DNA from: Tritrichomonas musculus
Taxonomy: Eukaryota; Parabasalia; Tritrichomonadida; Tritrichomonadidae
Assembly (NCBI GenBank): GCA_039105265.1
Contig: JAPFFF010000008.1
Location: 1,736,001-1,800,000 of the forward strand
Reading direction: 5' to 3'
DNA length: 64,000 nt
The notes below the pieces were generated by a model. That model made no database searches. It was not told the DNA's origin and saw only the letters and a program-made list of their open reading frames with translations. Shown piece after piece: positions 32,067 to 40,889 of this stretch. Numbering within the stretch: the stretch's first letter is position 1; every line of letters begins with the position of its first letter. The position numbers were made by a program, and so were the translations under genes.

Positions 32067-33053
32067 TACACCTGTTTCACTTTTGTAACGGAAAATTCCA
32101 CTTTCGTGACGGAAATTCTCACTTTCGTAACGGAAATTTTCATTTTCGAAACGGAAATTCTCACTTTCGTAACGGAAATTTTCATTTTCGAAACGGAAAT
32201 TTTCACTTTTGTTACGGAAAATATGAAATTTTCCTGAATATATGATCTTTGTTATAAAAATTTGTGATTTTAAAGTTAACATCTTTTATTTAATAAAAAA
32301 TGATTATTCATTGAGAAAAAATTCATCAACAAAAATATTCAATATATAATAATCTCTTCTTTAAAAAAATTTTATTTAAATAGCAAATTTGTATAATTTA
32401 TTTAATAAAATATACATATATGTGAAGAATTAGTGATTTTTAAAACGAAAAATATTATTTATTATTTGATCAATCTTAAAAAAAAATTTTCCATAAAAAA
32501 TGAAATATATGGCAATATTAGTTGTTATTATACTAAAATTCATAAAAATATTTGAAATGCTTTAAATTTTCTTACGTTTTTGTATTTTAAGTTACGAAAA
32601 TGAAAATTTCCGTTACGAAAGTGGATTTTTCCGTTACAAAAGTGAAACAGGTGTAATAATTTCCAATCCAATATTGTGCATTGGAATTTCCTGTACTTTA
32701 GCGAAAAATATTTAATGTTTCTTTTTCTTTAGATAATATAGACCAAAGTAAGCTAATAGATGATTCATTGTCTTGATTGAAAATAAATATATATATAAAA
32801 AAAAAAGAACATGAAAATTAAACTAAAAATATCGTAACAAAAGTGAAACAGGTGTAATAATTTCCAATCCAATATTGTGCATTGGAATTTCCTGTACTTT
32901 AGCGAAAAATATTTAATGTTTCTTTTTCTTTAGATAATATAGACCAAAGTAAGCTAATAGATGATTCATTGTCTTGATTGAAAATAATAATAATAATAAT
33001 AAAGAACATGAAAATGAAACTAAAAATATCGTAACAAAAGTGAAACAGGTGTA
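32067..33053. mobile_element. Compound inverted-repeat element with a duplicated right end
   Basis: TACACCTGTTTCACTTTTGT (32067-32086) is inverted at 32636-32655 as ACAAAAGTGAAACAGGTGTA, giving a 589-bp unit flanked by TA-type ends. The right terminus then recurs at 32849-32856 and 33046-33053, because a segment of about 200 bp is present twice in tandem (period 201, then 197). The copies differ mainly in an AT microsatellite. The left interior holds seven 21-bp repeats, and CGTTACGAAAGTGG-type units recur near the first right end. I see no transposase. Confidence 0.65.
32078..32224 (+). repeat. Seven tandem 21-bp repeats
   Basis: The unit is close to CACTTTCGTAACGGAAATTTT, with alternating variants CATTTTCGAAACGG and CACTTTCGTAACGG. 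The reverse complement of parts of the unit recurs near 32590-32635. Open frames on both strands here are products of the repeat. Confidence 0.85.
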
Positions 33054-33117
33054 TTTCATATTTTAATAAGATAATCAATCAAATTCTGAATTAAATTTTA
33101 TTTTAATTATAAATTGC

Positions 33118-35151
33118 TCAGTGTTGATAGCGGACTGGCGTGTTTGGTGTGTTTGGCGGCTGATCTCCACCGATGAAAACAGCACTCATATGTAGACCTG
33201 CAACGCAGAAAGTGGCACCGCCTGTGATCGTCGTCTCTGCTGGCGAATAGACGTATTCGTCGCTTGGGCCACTGCTGAGGAGGAGTTGGCCATAACGGTT
33301 GTATCCGCAGGCGAGGACTCTGCCTTCACACGTCTCAAAAAGTGAATGACAACATCCGGCGTAGGCTGCCCTGACTTCCTGGCCAGAAAGTGACGAAACC
33401 ACTGTGAAGGAGGGAACTTCACTTCTTCCTTTCTCAAAGCCGAGTTTGCCATAACCGTTTGATCCACGCCCAAAGACTCGGCCTTCACTGCTGACTGCCA
33501 GGCAGTGATCGTACGTGCCAGACAGCCAGACGACTTTTTCGCCTGACAGTTCTGAAACCTCTGAAAATTTGAGGACGCAGCTTCCTGATTCGACGGCTGA
33601 CTCGAAGACCCGCCCGCTCCAGCTCAGCGCAAAAACTGAATTTTGGAGGCAGGCAACCATCGTCGCCTTCTCGCCGCCAGGAAGAGAAACAGCATCGATT
33701 CGTGACGATGGCGAATTTCTGACTGAGTGACGGTTGATGAAGATGACTTCACCGTCGGTGCAGATCGCAGCTGCATGATAATAACCGCCGAAAAGTGACA
33801 CTGGTTCTTTGCTGCCGATGTCAAGAAAAACCGGGGTGCCTCCGTTTATTCCATAATCGCAGAAAACGAGCTGCCTCCCTTTTCCACAACTTTTTGTGAA
33901 CATGTAGAGAGTGCCGCAATAAGTGCAGACAGCAGAAACAGGCGCCAGCGGCCGCCCGCTGCTGTCATTCATCGTAAATTCTGAAAATTGGCTGATGACT
34001 GTCTTCGCGAGCGAGCCGCTGATTCGGCCGTCGCTGTTGTAGCCAACTCCGATCAGAGAGCCAGAACGAGTGACAGAAACAGAGTGCATGTAGTAAGCTG
34101 AGTAAGACAGGAGCGAAGACGGATCCAGCTGCAAATTCTGAGGAGGGTGGATGACTGCTTCATTATGCTTGTTTTTGCTGGTCGGGTTTTCACCAATCTG
34201 ACGGTGATCATCCCATCCGCCAACGACGATATTTTCAGCGTATCGTTGAATGTGACGATAGAAACCGTTTCCTTCTCTTTCGTTTGACTTGGATGATTTT
34301 TGCATTGAATCTTTCGTGCTGAAGTAGAAGCACTTCCTGATTTTGTTCCAGAGTGGGACTGTCATTTCATTCGGATTGAATTTGTCAATGAACTCTTTCA
34401 ATCTGCCTTCACTCAAAAAGTCAAAATTGACCTCTTCATAGAAATAAATGTCATTCAAACAGTTATCCATTGAAAATTGGCACTTTTCTTCTTCTTCATT
34501 TTTGCTCATGAATTTGTCAATCAGGTCAAGAAGCCAGTCTTCGCTTTCGATCGTCAGCTTGGGGTTCTTCAAAATTGAATAAAAAACGGTCCTTGAAAGG
34601 TAAATTATTTGATCTGTATCAATCGAATATAATTTTGATGCAATGTATTCAATAGTTTTACTCTGATTCCACATTTCTGCTGATTCTGAATTCATTTCGA
34701 TAAATGAAACAAAATCGAGTTTTTCGCTGATTTTCTTCTCAAAATTTTCTTCTTCATCTTCATCGTCAAAAAGTTCGTCAAGTTTAGTGAACATTTCTTT
34801 GTTTTTTAAAAGAATTGAGATAATTTGCAGCTGAAAACATCGTTCTTTGTCGATATCAATTGAGTTGCCTTTACTGATTGATTCAAAAAGAGAAAATACT
34901 TCTTCACTCATTTTAGATAAATAATTCTTTTTCGACTGATTAGTAGAATTTTTGTTAGAAAAATGAATGGAAGTAATTGTTGGATCTGATTGATGAATTT
35001 GTGAAACATACGGTGAAATAAATTCTGCAAAGAGATTTTTCATTTTGATCTCATGCTCTCCGAAAATAAATTTAAAATCATCTCCATAACTTTGATTTTG
35101 GACTAGATTTTTTAATCCTGCTGATGATAATATGAACGACTTTTTGCTCAT
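33118..35151 (-). CDS. BTB-like domain plus RCC1 repeats protein
   Basis: I take M at 35151 (MSKKSFILSSAGLKNL) as the start; an ATG 12 codons earlier is in A-rich leader sequence. The protein has about 677 residues. Residues 20-70 (DDFKFIFGEHEIKMKNL, ISPYVSQIHQSDPTI) match the BTB-like domain of the neighbouring gene at 35965. A BACK-like helical part follows to about 290. The C-terminal 370 residues carry RCC1-type beta-propeller repeats (VGYNSDGRISG, GRGSNGYGKLGF, ACGYNRYGQLLL). Such proteins are probably scaffold or regulatory adaptors. The propeller half is clearly more GC-rich than the N-terminal half and than neighbouring genes, which is odd within one gene. Confidence 0.85.
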   Translation of the reverse strand: MSKKSFILSSAGLKNLVQNQSYGDDFKFIFGEHEIKMKNLFAEFISPYVSQIHQSDPTITSIHFSNKNSTNQSKKNYLSKMSEEVFSLFESISKGNSIDIDKERCFQLQIISILLKNKEMFTKLDELFDDEDEEENFEKKISEKLDFVSFIEMNSESAEMWNQSKTIEYIASKLYSIDTDQIIYLSRTVFYSILKNPKLTIESEDWLLDLIDKFMSKNEEEEKCQFSMDNCLNDIYFYEEVNFDFLSEGRLKEFIDKFNPNEMTVPLWNKIRKCFYFSTKDSMQKSSKSNEREGNGFYRHIQRYAENIVVGGWDDHRQIGENPTSKNKHNEAVIHPPQNLQLDPSSLLSYSAYYMHSVSVTRSGSLIGVGYNSDGRISGSLAKTVISQFSEFTMNDSSGRPLAPVSAVCTYCGTLYMFTKSCGKGRQLVFCDYGINGGTPVFLDIGSKEPVSLFGGYYHAAAICTDGEVIFINRHSVRNSPSSRIDAVSLPGGEKATMVACLQNSVFALSWSGRVFESAVESGSCVLKFSEVSELSGEKVVWLSGTYDHCLAVSSEGRVFGRGSNGYGKLGFEKGRSEVPSFTVVSSLSGQEVRAAYAGCCHSLFETCEGRVLACGYNRYGQLLLSSGPSDEYVYSPAETTITGGATFCVAGLHMSAVFIGGDQPPNTPNTPVRYQH

Positions 35152-35187
35152 AATAATAAACTTTTGCCATATTTTTTTTTCATTCAA

Positions 35188-35589
35188 TTTTCATATCGAA
35201 GATTTTAACTTTCACAAAATGTGATCGTAATCTTATACAATTTTTTTTTTAAAGAAAAAAGTAATTTCTCAATAACAATTTTACATAGCTCTATTTATTT
35301 TAAGAATATATATTTGTTAATACTGAACTTTTTTTTTTATGACCGTTTTAAATTTAATGATTCAGATTACTTTTTATTTTTGGATTTTGAAACTACTTTT
35401 AAATCACCTAAGTTGAATATATAGCTTTTATATATTATATACTAAATGATAAATATATTGATATAGTTTGTTAATAATTATCTTCAATAGGCATTTCATA
35501 AAAATCGATATTTTATTTTACAAAAACTTTTTGAAAAAAAAAAAAAAAGTGTTACCACTTTTTATTACTCTGCTACTTTTTATAAACTA
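35188..35589. other. Intergenic DNA
   Basis: AT-rich; I see no intact gene. The open frame that reaches the kinase relic runs back through this DNA without any coding signature. Confidence 0.4.
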
Positions 35590-35701
35590 CTGTAGAGTTT
35601 CAAAGGGAGAGCGTCTAACCTTTAAATATGGTATTCCAAATTGTTATAGGAAACTTTTTGAAGATAACTGGTCACAAAAGCCAGAAGAGAGACCACAATA
35701 A
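35590..35701 (+). pseudogene. C-terminal kinase-domain fragment
   Basis: VSKGERLTFKYGIPNCYRKL, then FEDNWSQKPEERPQ, matches the end of trichomonad protein kinases (GxRPxF....P..Y..LIE.CWS.NPEERPTF). It is an isolated piece of kinase subdomains X-XI. Nothing kinase-like is found upstream, and TAA follows at once. Confidence 0.65.
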
Positions 35702-35964
35702 TTTTTTTACAATTACGATCGATTCAAGTGCATATAGTTAAAATGATTGAAAATGAAAACCAAAAAATAAAAGAAGGAGTTTTGGATTTATAAAACATGA
35801 ATTAGGTGATTCTATCAAGAATAATTTTCTTTATAAAACATACAAAATCATTAGCAAAGAAACTAATTAAATTTTTTAACAAAAACTATTGCTTATTTGA
35901 AATTTTTATTTAAAAAAGCTCCTTTTATATGTTTTTTGAATCAAATGAAAAAGAAATATTATAT
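35702..35964. other. Intergenic DNA
   Basis: I see no gene here. Confidence 0.4.
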
Positions 35965-37266
35965 TTAAATTATTTTGCCATAAAAATCAATAGAATTTAT
36001 GAGCAAATTATTAGTATTATTCCAACTAGTCCCTGTTTGTTTAATACGTAAGTATCTGAATGGCTCTTCTTCATCTTTATTGATTGAAATAGGAAACAGG
36101 TGAACATTGTTGTATCCATTAAGAGAGCTGTTGTTATTCTGTGAATCCAAAAGTTTCCATGATGTATTATCATTCGATCCTTCAATTACCCACGTCTTCA
36201 GGTGACTGTGGCCAAAAGAAGGATAAGACCTGATTATGTATCCTGTTGGGATTACCTTGTTGTATTTGAAATCAAATGAAATCCAAGAATTCGGTTCATT
36301 TTTTGTGTAAATGTAGTTATTCAAATCTTTGTAATCTACAAGATTGAATGGATCAGTGTTATCACAGTTCGATGACACAGTAATTTCTATTTCATTCCTG
36401 ATGTTTCCATGTGTCTGCAAGTAGTTCAAAACGCCATCGAATTCGTTGTTTTTAGCCAAAAAAGCTTGCTCCTTTTTCGATGATTCGTGTTTCTTTTCAT
36501 TTCCCTTTTCTTTCTTGATTTTGACTTCTTGCTGAAGACGATGGACAATTGAATTCCACACTGAAGAAGTCATGTCATTAAAATCAAAAACATTGACGAA
36601 TTCTTTGATGCTCTCTTCATCAACGTAGACAAAGTCAACAAACTCGTAAAAACGCGAGTAATTCGAATCATTCAAGTAAAGTTTGTTGACAATTTCCAAA
36701 AGTTCATCTTCTGTGTCAAGTTGGAGCTTTCTATTATTAATTATCTTCTCAAAAACAAAATCTTTAATGTCGAATTTTGATTCATCAATTTGACTCACAA
36801 TTTGGTCTTTCAATTCATGGAAATGTGATGTGAAAAAGTCAAAGTCTTTTTCAAGTTGTGATGAATAAATTCGTGGATGCTGTTGATGCTTCTTGATATG
36901 CTGGAAAATATTGTCAACTGTAAGTTCTTCATTGTCACTTTTGATGTTCAGATCAATTTTTTCAATTCCAAGAATTTCGATCATTTCGATTATGAATGGA
37001 AATTCTTCTTCAGAAATTTCTTGGCTATCGAAATTTAAAAGATTGAGAATATGATTAAAATCTCCTTGTATGTTGGTACTGATCGAGAATTCTTTAATAG
37101 TCGGATCATTAAAATGAATTTTGGAAATTGTTGGTGATAATATGTCTGCCACAAATGAACTCGTATTAAATCTCTTCGAATTGACAATAAAAGTGAAATC
37201 TTTTTCATAGTTTTGAAATGGGACCTGTAAAACAGAATCTGTCTTAAGTTTCATCATGTTCAACAT
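35965..37266 (-). CDS. BTB-like domain plus F5/8 type C (discoidin) domain protein
   Basis: I choose M at 37266 (MLNMMKLK). The open frame extends 37 codons further, but that part is hydrophobic AT-rich leader overlapping a tandem repeat and is absent from the paralogue at 621-1110. The protein has 433 residues. The N-terminal BTB-like domain is NYEKDFTFIVNSKRFNTS. A BACK-like helical middle and a Lys/Glu-rich linker follow (KIKKEKGNEKKHESSKK). The C-terminal discoidin-like domain (about 272-433) contains SWISFDFKYNKVIPTGYIIRS, split here at SWISFDF and KYNKVIPTGYI, then LKTWVIEGSNDNTSWKLLD and FRYLRIKQTG. Without a signal peptide the protein is probably intracellular, unlike secreted animal F5/8C proteins. 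CTCAAAAAGTGAC lies upstream. Confidence 0.88.
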   Translation of the reverse strand: MLNMMKLKTDSVLQVPFQNYEKDFTFIVNSKRFNTSSFVADILSPTISKIHFNDPTIKEFSISTNIQGDFNHILNLLNFDSQEISEEEFPFIIEMIEILGIEKIDLNIKSDNEELTVDNIFQHIKKHQQHPRIYSSQLEKDFDFFTSHFHELKDQIVSQIDESKFDIKDFVFEKIINNRKLQLDTEDELLEIVNKLYLNDSNYSRFYEFVDFVYVDEESIKEFVNVFDFNDMTSSVWNSIVHRLQQEVKIKKEKGNEKKHESSKKEQAFLAKNNEFDGVLNYLQTHGNIRNEIEITVSSNCDNTDPFNLVDYKDLNNYIYTKNEPNSWISFDFKYNKVIPTGYIIRSYPSFGHSHLKTWVIEGSNDNTSWKLLDSQNNNSSLNGYNNVHLFPISINKDEEEPFRYLRIKQTGTSWNNTNNLLINSIDFYGKII

Positions 37267-37322
37267 TTTAGAAAATTTTGTCACTTTTTGAGTAAAATTT
37301 ATAAAATAAACGTTTATTTTAT

Positions 37323-37380
37323 AAAAAGTAAAAAAAAGCATAAACGCAAGCAAAAAGTAAAAAAAGCATAAACGCAAGCA
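37323..37380. repeat. Two tandem 28-bp copies
   Basis: AGCATAAACGCAAGC preceded by an AAAAAGTAAAAAA tract is present twice in tandem upstream of the F5/8C gene. It may be a recent slippage event or a duplicated upstream site. Confidence 0.7.
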
Positions 37381-37999
37381 AGTTCTGGTGATGTTATTTT
37401 ATCAATAAAACAAACTTTAATAAAATGATATGATATGAAAAATTGATCAATACAAATATATTTTTTTTCAGCATGATTAATTTTGTCAACTTTGAAATAA
37501 AATTATAAATGAAACTATTTATCCTTGTTTTTAATAACTTTTTGAATTAAACTTAATTCGAAAAAATTGTATTCGAAATTTATCAAAAATAAATTGCGAC
37601 AATGGTTTATTCATTTGTTCAATCAACTACAATTATAATTTTGGAAAAGATAATATTTGATTTAATTTCGGTTCATAATAAGAAAAAATTATGATAAAAA
37701 AAGAGTAAAAAATGGATTAAAACAACTGATTTCGATTTTATGAGCCTTGTGAAATTTACCTGCTGTTTTAGATCTCTTCTTGTTTATAAATTTGAATATT
37801 TTTGTTTTAATGAATACATTTAATTCAATTTTTTATCAAATTCAAAATATGATGAAAGTAATTTTTCATTCATTGAATTAAAATCCTACCCGGCACATAA
37901 TTTTTTCATTTTTATAATTAAATGAATTCACTAAAAAGAATTTACATTATGATTCTGAAAAAAAAAAGTCAATAAAAAGTAAATTCAATAAATTTTTAA
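37381..37999. other. Intergenic DNA
   Basis: AT-rich; no gene or clear repeat is seen. Confidence 0.5.
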
Positions 38000-39502
38000 T
38001 TAATCAGCATTGATTCTATTCTGATATTCATGTAATTCATCCAAATTTGTTTCCATTCCAAACTCCTTAATAGCGAAAACGTCATCTCTAAGATGATTAA
38101 TAATTTCATCAAAAGAGGGACGATTTTCTGGATTTTGATCCCAGCATGCTTCAATTAATTCCCAGTAATGATCAGGAATCTCGTTCAGTCTTTCATATCT
38201 TTTTCCTTTAATCACATCCTCAGTAATTAAATGTCTTCTCTTTTTAATCATTTTCCCAGCGAACATCATGTAAACAATCATGGCATATGAATAAACATCA
38301 GAACTGGTTGTAGCAATACCTGCATCAAGGGTTTCAGGAGGAAGGAAATAATCATCATCTCTATAAAGATGCTTTGGTGAAGGAATTAGAATTATTTGGT
38401 AAAATGCAATTTTTGATCCACATTTTCCGAAGCTACTAATTACTGGCTCAAAATTGTCATCCAACAAAATATTTTTCATTGTTAAATTTTGATGAATCAT
38501 TCCTAACTTATGAATTTTCTTCATAATTGCAGCAATACCAAATATGATCTTACTACGAATAGTTGGATTCATATTTGTCATATTTTGTTGGCCTTTACAT
38601 CTCAAGTATATTAATGTATTATCATACAAATTTCCATTTTTCATGTAATCTTTAATCACTGTGCAGCAGAGCATATTCATTCCATTCCATATTTCTACTA
38701 TTTTATTATCTTGATCTATGTGATTTTGATCAAGATAGCAATGGATTTTGGCAACACCTGGAATTCCAATATTTGTTAATGCATAAGCAATAAATATATT
38801 TGCATATTCTATCTCTGAATCAATACATTTAATGACAACTTTTTTCCCTGTTTTTTTATTTATTGCTTCGTATATTGAACCTCGTAATGTCTTATTTTTA
38901 CAGATTTCATAATCATCAAGATTCAATGTTTCATCTTTTGACTGATAATGAAAACGATCTTGAAGAGTTTGTTTCAATTTATAACAATCATCAAATGCAT
39001 AGTCATCAATTTCGGTAACAGTTGAAGGAATCGACTCCGGATCAATCAAAAAGCATCCAGAAAATGCAAAATCATGAATGCATGTGACAGAGGGAGGAAT
39101 TATTACTTTTTTCAATGATATGCAACCATAAAATGTGCCAGTCTCTATTTCTTTAATTAACGGAGGAATTATTACTTCTTCTAATGAAGAACATCCCGAA
39201 AATGCATAGCTTCCAATGTCTTTTACTGATGAAGGAATGTCTATCTGCTGAAGTGAAGAACATCCAGAAAACGCATATTCACATATTGATGTAACAGAAG
39301 AAGGAATCGTGACTTTGGTCAGCGATGAACATCTACCGAAAGCATTCGTCGAAATTTTCTTCACTGATGAAGGAATCGTTACTTCTTTCAATGAAGAACA
39401 ACTCAAAAAAGAAAATGATTCAATCGAAGTAACCATCGGAGGGATATTTATTTCAATCAAAGATGAACATCCCCTAAACGCTCTCTCCTTTATTTCAGTC
39501 AC
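38000..39502 (-). CDS. LRR (BspA-type) plus pseudokinase protein, possibly 5' truncated
   Basis: From the first in-frame ATG (39502) the protein has 500 residues. Residues 1-180 hold eight LRR_5 repeats of exactly 23 residues (AFSGCSSLQQIDIPSSVKDI). A kinase-like domain follows (about 200-480) with the ATP-lysine region KKVVIKCI. The catalytic loop, however, reads MIHQNLTMKNILLD (HRD to HQN), and the DFG position reads SSFGKCG (D to S). Both catalytic aspartates are missing, so this is a predicted pseudokinase. Its C-lobe is well kept (YSYAMIVYMMFAG, CWDQNPENRPSF). LRR coding continues upstream to about 39565 (EESCFAECSSLEKVEIPSSV) and in another frame beyond (TSIPSNFF), across T8/A8 runs, so the 5' end may be frameshifted. 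Confidence 0.75.
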   Translation of the reverse strand: MTEIKERAFRGCSSLIEINIPPMVTSIESFSFLSCSSLKEVTIPSSVKKISTNAFGRCSSLTKVTIPSSVTSICEYAFSGCSSLQQIDIPSSVKDIGSYAFSGCSSLEEVIIPPLIKEIETGTFYGCISLKKVIIPPSVTCIHDFAFSGCFLIDPESIPSTVTEIDDYAFDDCYKLKQTLQDRFHYQSKDETLNLDDYEICKNKTLRGSIYEAINKKTGKKVVIKCIDSEIEYANIFIAYALTNIGIPGVAKIHCYLDQNHIDQDNKIVEIWNGMNMLCCTVIKDYMKNGNLYDNTLIYLRCKGQQNMTNMNPTIRSKIIFGIAAIMKKIHKLGMIHQNLTMKNILLDDNFEPVISSFGKCGSKIAFYQIILIPSPKHLYRDDDYFLPPETLDAGIATTSSDVYSYAMIVYMMFAGKMIKKRRHLITEDVIKGKRYERLNEIPDHYWELIEACWDQNPENRPSFDEIINHLRDDVFAIKEFGMETNLDELHEYQNRINAD

Positions 39503-39615
39503 AGAAGATGGAATTTCAACTTTTTCTAAAGAAGAACATTCAGCAAAACAAGACTCTTCAATTGATATTTTTTTTCAAAAAAAATTGGAAGGAATTGAGG
39601 TAAAAAAAGTCTAAT

Positions 39616-39844
39616 AGCATCATTTATTATATTAAAAAAAATTAATCTAATATTATAAATTTCATGCTTATATCTTTCATATTCATGCTTCTAGAGAACA
39701 ATCTTTTTTGAATGCAAAAATATAAAATTGAGAGGAAGAAAAAAAATACCCATTCAAAAATAATTTTATCGAATAGCCATGAGTTTCAAAATTATAGATC
39801 TGATATTCTGCCTACCGAGCTAATATTAAAAAATATTAGAAACG
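39616..39844. other. Intergenic DNA
   Basis: I see no gene here. An ATG near 39626 on the minus strand opens a short frame (MMLLDFFYLNS) that enters the A/T runs before the LRR gene. Confidence 0.3.
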
Positions 39845-40639
39845 TTAAGGACGTGGTAGGACCAAATATAATTTGAATTTTATGCGTAAATATCTCCTTA
39901 AATAATTTGTTATTGTAGTTCTAAAATATATTATTATATTATATATTTGATATTTATTAAAATAAATCAATAATAAATGAGATCGCCTATGTATATGAAA
40001 GAAAAACATCCAAATTAAAAATGGCATTAAAATGAATAGAACATCAGAACGACTTTATTAATCAAAAAATAAATGGTTTTTATTAAATATATACATGCTT
40101 GTTCACTTTTCCTATTGACCAAAATTACGCAATTTGAAAAAAAATTTTAAAGATCATCAATATTCTGAAAAAATTTTGTTATACTTTTTTCTTAAATAGA
40201 GTTTAATTTTGGGATATTTGTAAGTTTACTATAATATTATTTATTGCATACATTAAAATTCAATTTTAATGAGGAGATAACAAAAGTATTTTTAGCCAAA
40301 TTCATAACTTTCAAATGAATAGAAGTATGCGAATTCAGAAATGTAGCACTTGAACTATTAATATATCAAAATTAATCATTTGCTGAATATTTCCTATTGA
40401 GTATTTTTTTAATTCATTTACTTTTTTATTCAAAAATTTATACTTCAACAGGTCCGATATCATGTAAATTGAATGACAGCAAATTGTCTCCTGGGATAAT
40501 TTTTGAAATTATTGGTAAAAGAGTATTATATATTTAAATGTTAATGCAATTTAATTGATAAAGTTTTGTGATAATAAATATTAAATGAGATATTTTACAT
40601 ACAAAAAAGAGATTATATTTGGTCCTACCACGTCCTTAA
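39845..40639. mobile_element. 795-bp TTAA-flanked inverted-repeat element
   Basis: The 28-bp end at 39845-39872, starting TTAAGGACGTGGTAGGACCA, is repeated exactly in reverse complement at 40612-40639. TTAA at each edge fits a piggyBac or Kolobok-type target duplication; a TA duplication is also possible. The interior is AT-rich with no credible transposase frame. Confidence 0.8.
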
Positions 40640-40889
40640 GACCGATTTTTTTTTTCTCGTTTCCTTCCCACTCTTTTTGAAAAAAAATTATTTTCTATTT
40701 TTATTTAGAACTAATAAAAAAAATGGCCCAGACAATTTTTAATTGATTTTTATAAAAAAAACTAAAAAAAATCAACTAGAAAAAAAATTTGTCAGATTCC
40801 GAAAATTGAGAGAAAATTTCCTTTACCCTTAAGAGAAAAATTAATTTTCTGGCGAATAAGAAAAAATCTTTTTTTAGGAAATAAAAATA
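40640..40889. other. 3' flank of the giant gene
   Basis: A- and T-rich; I see nothing coding. Confidence 0.4.

Noticed and set aside
32031-32282. Open frames on both strands
   Set aside because: They are products of the 21-bp tandem repeat, whose period is a multiple of three.
37267-37377. N-terminal extension of the F5/8C gene that looks like a signal peptide
   Set aside because: It is absent in the paralogue at 621-1110, overlaps a 28-bp tandem repeat and would place a BTB-like protein outside the cell; the start at 37266 fits better.
39845-40027. Minus-strand frame of 60 codons
   Set aside because: It lies in the left end of the TTAA-flanked element and looks nothing like a transposase.
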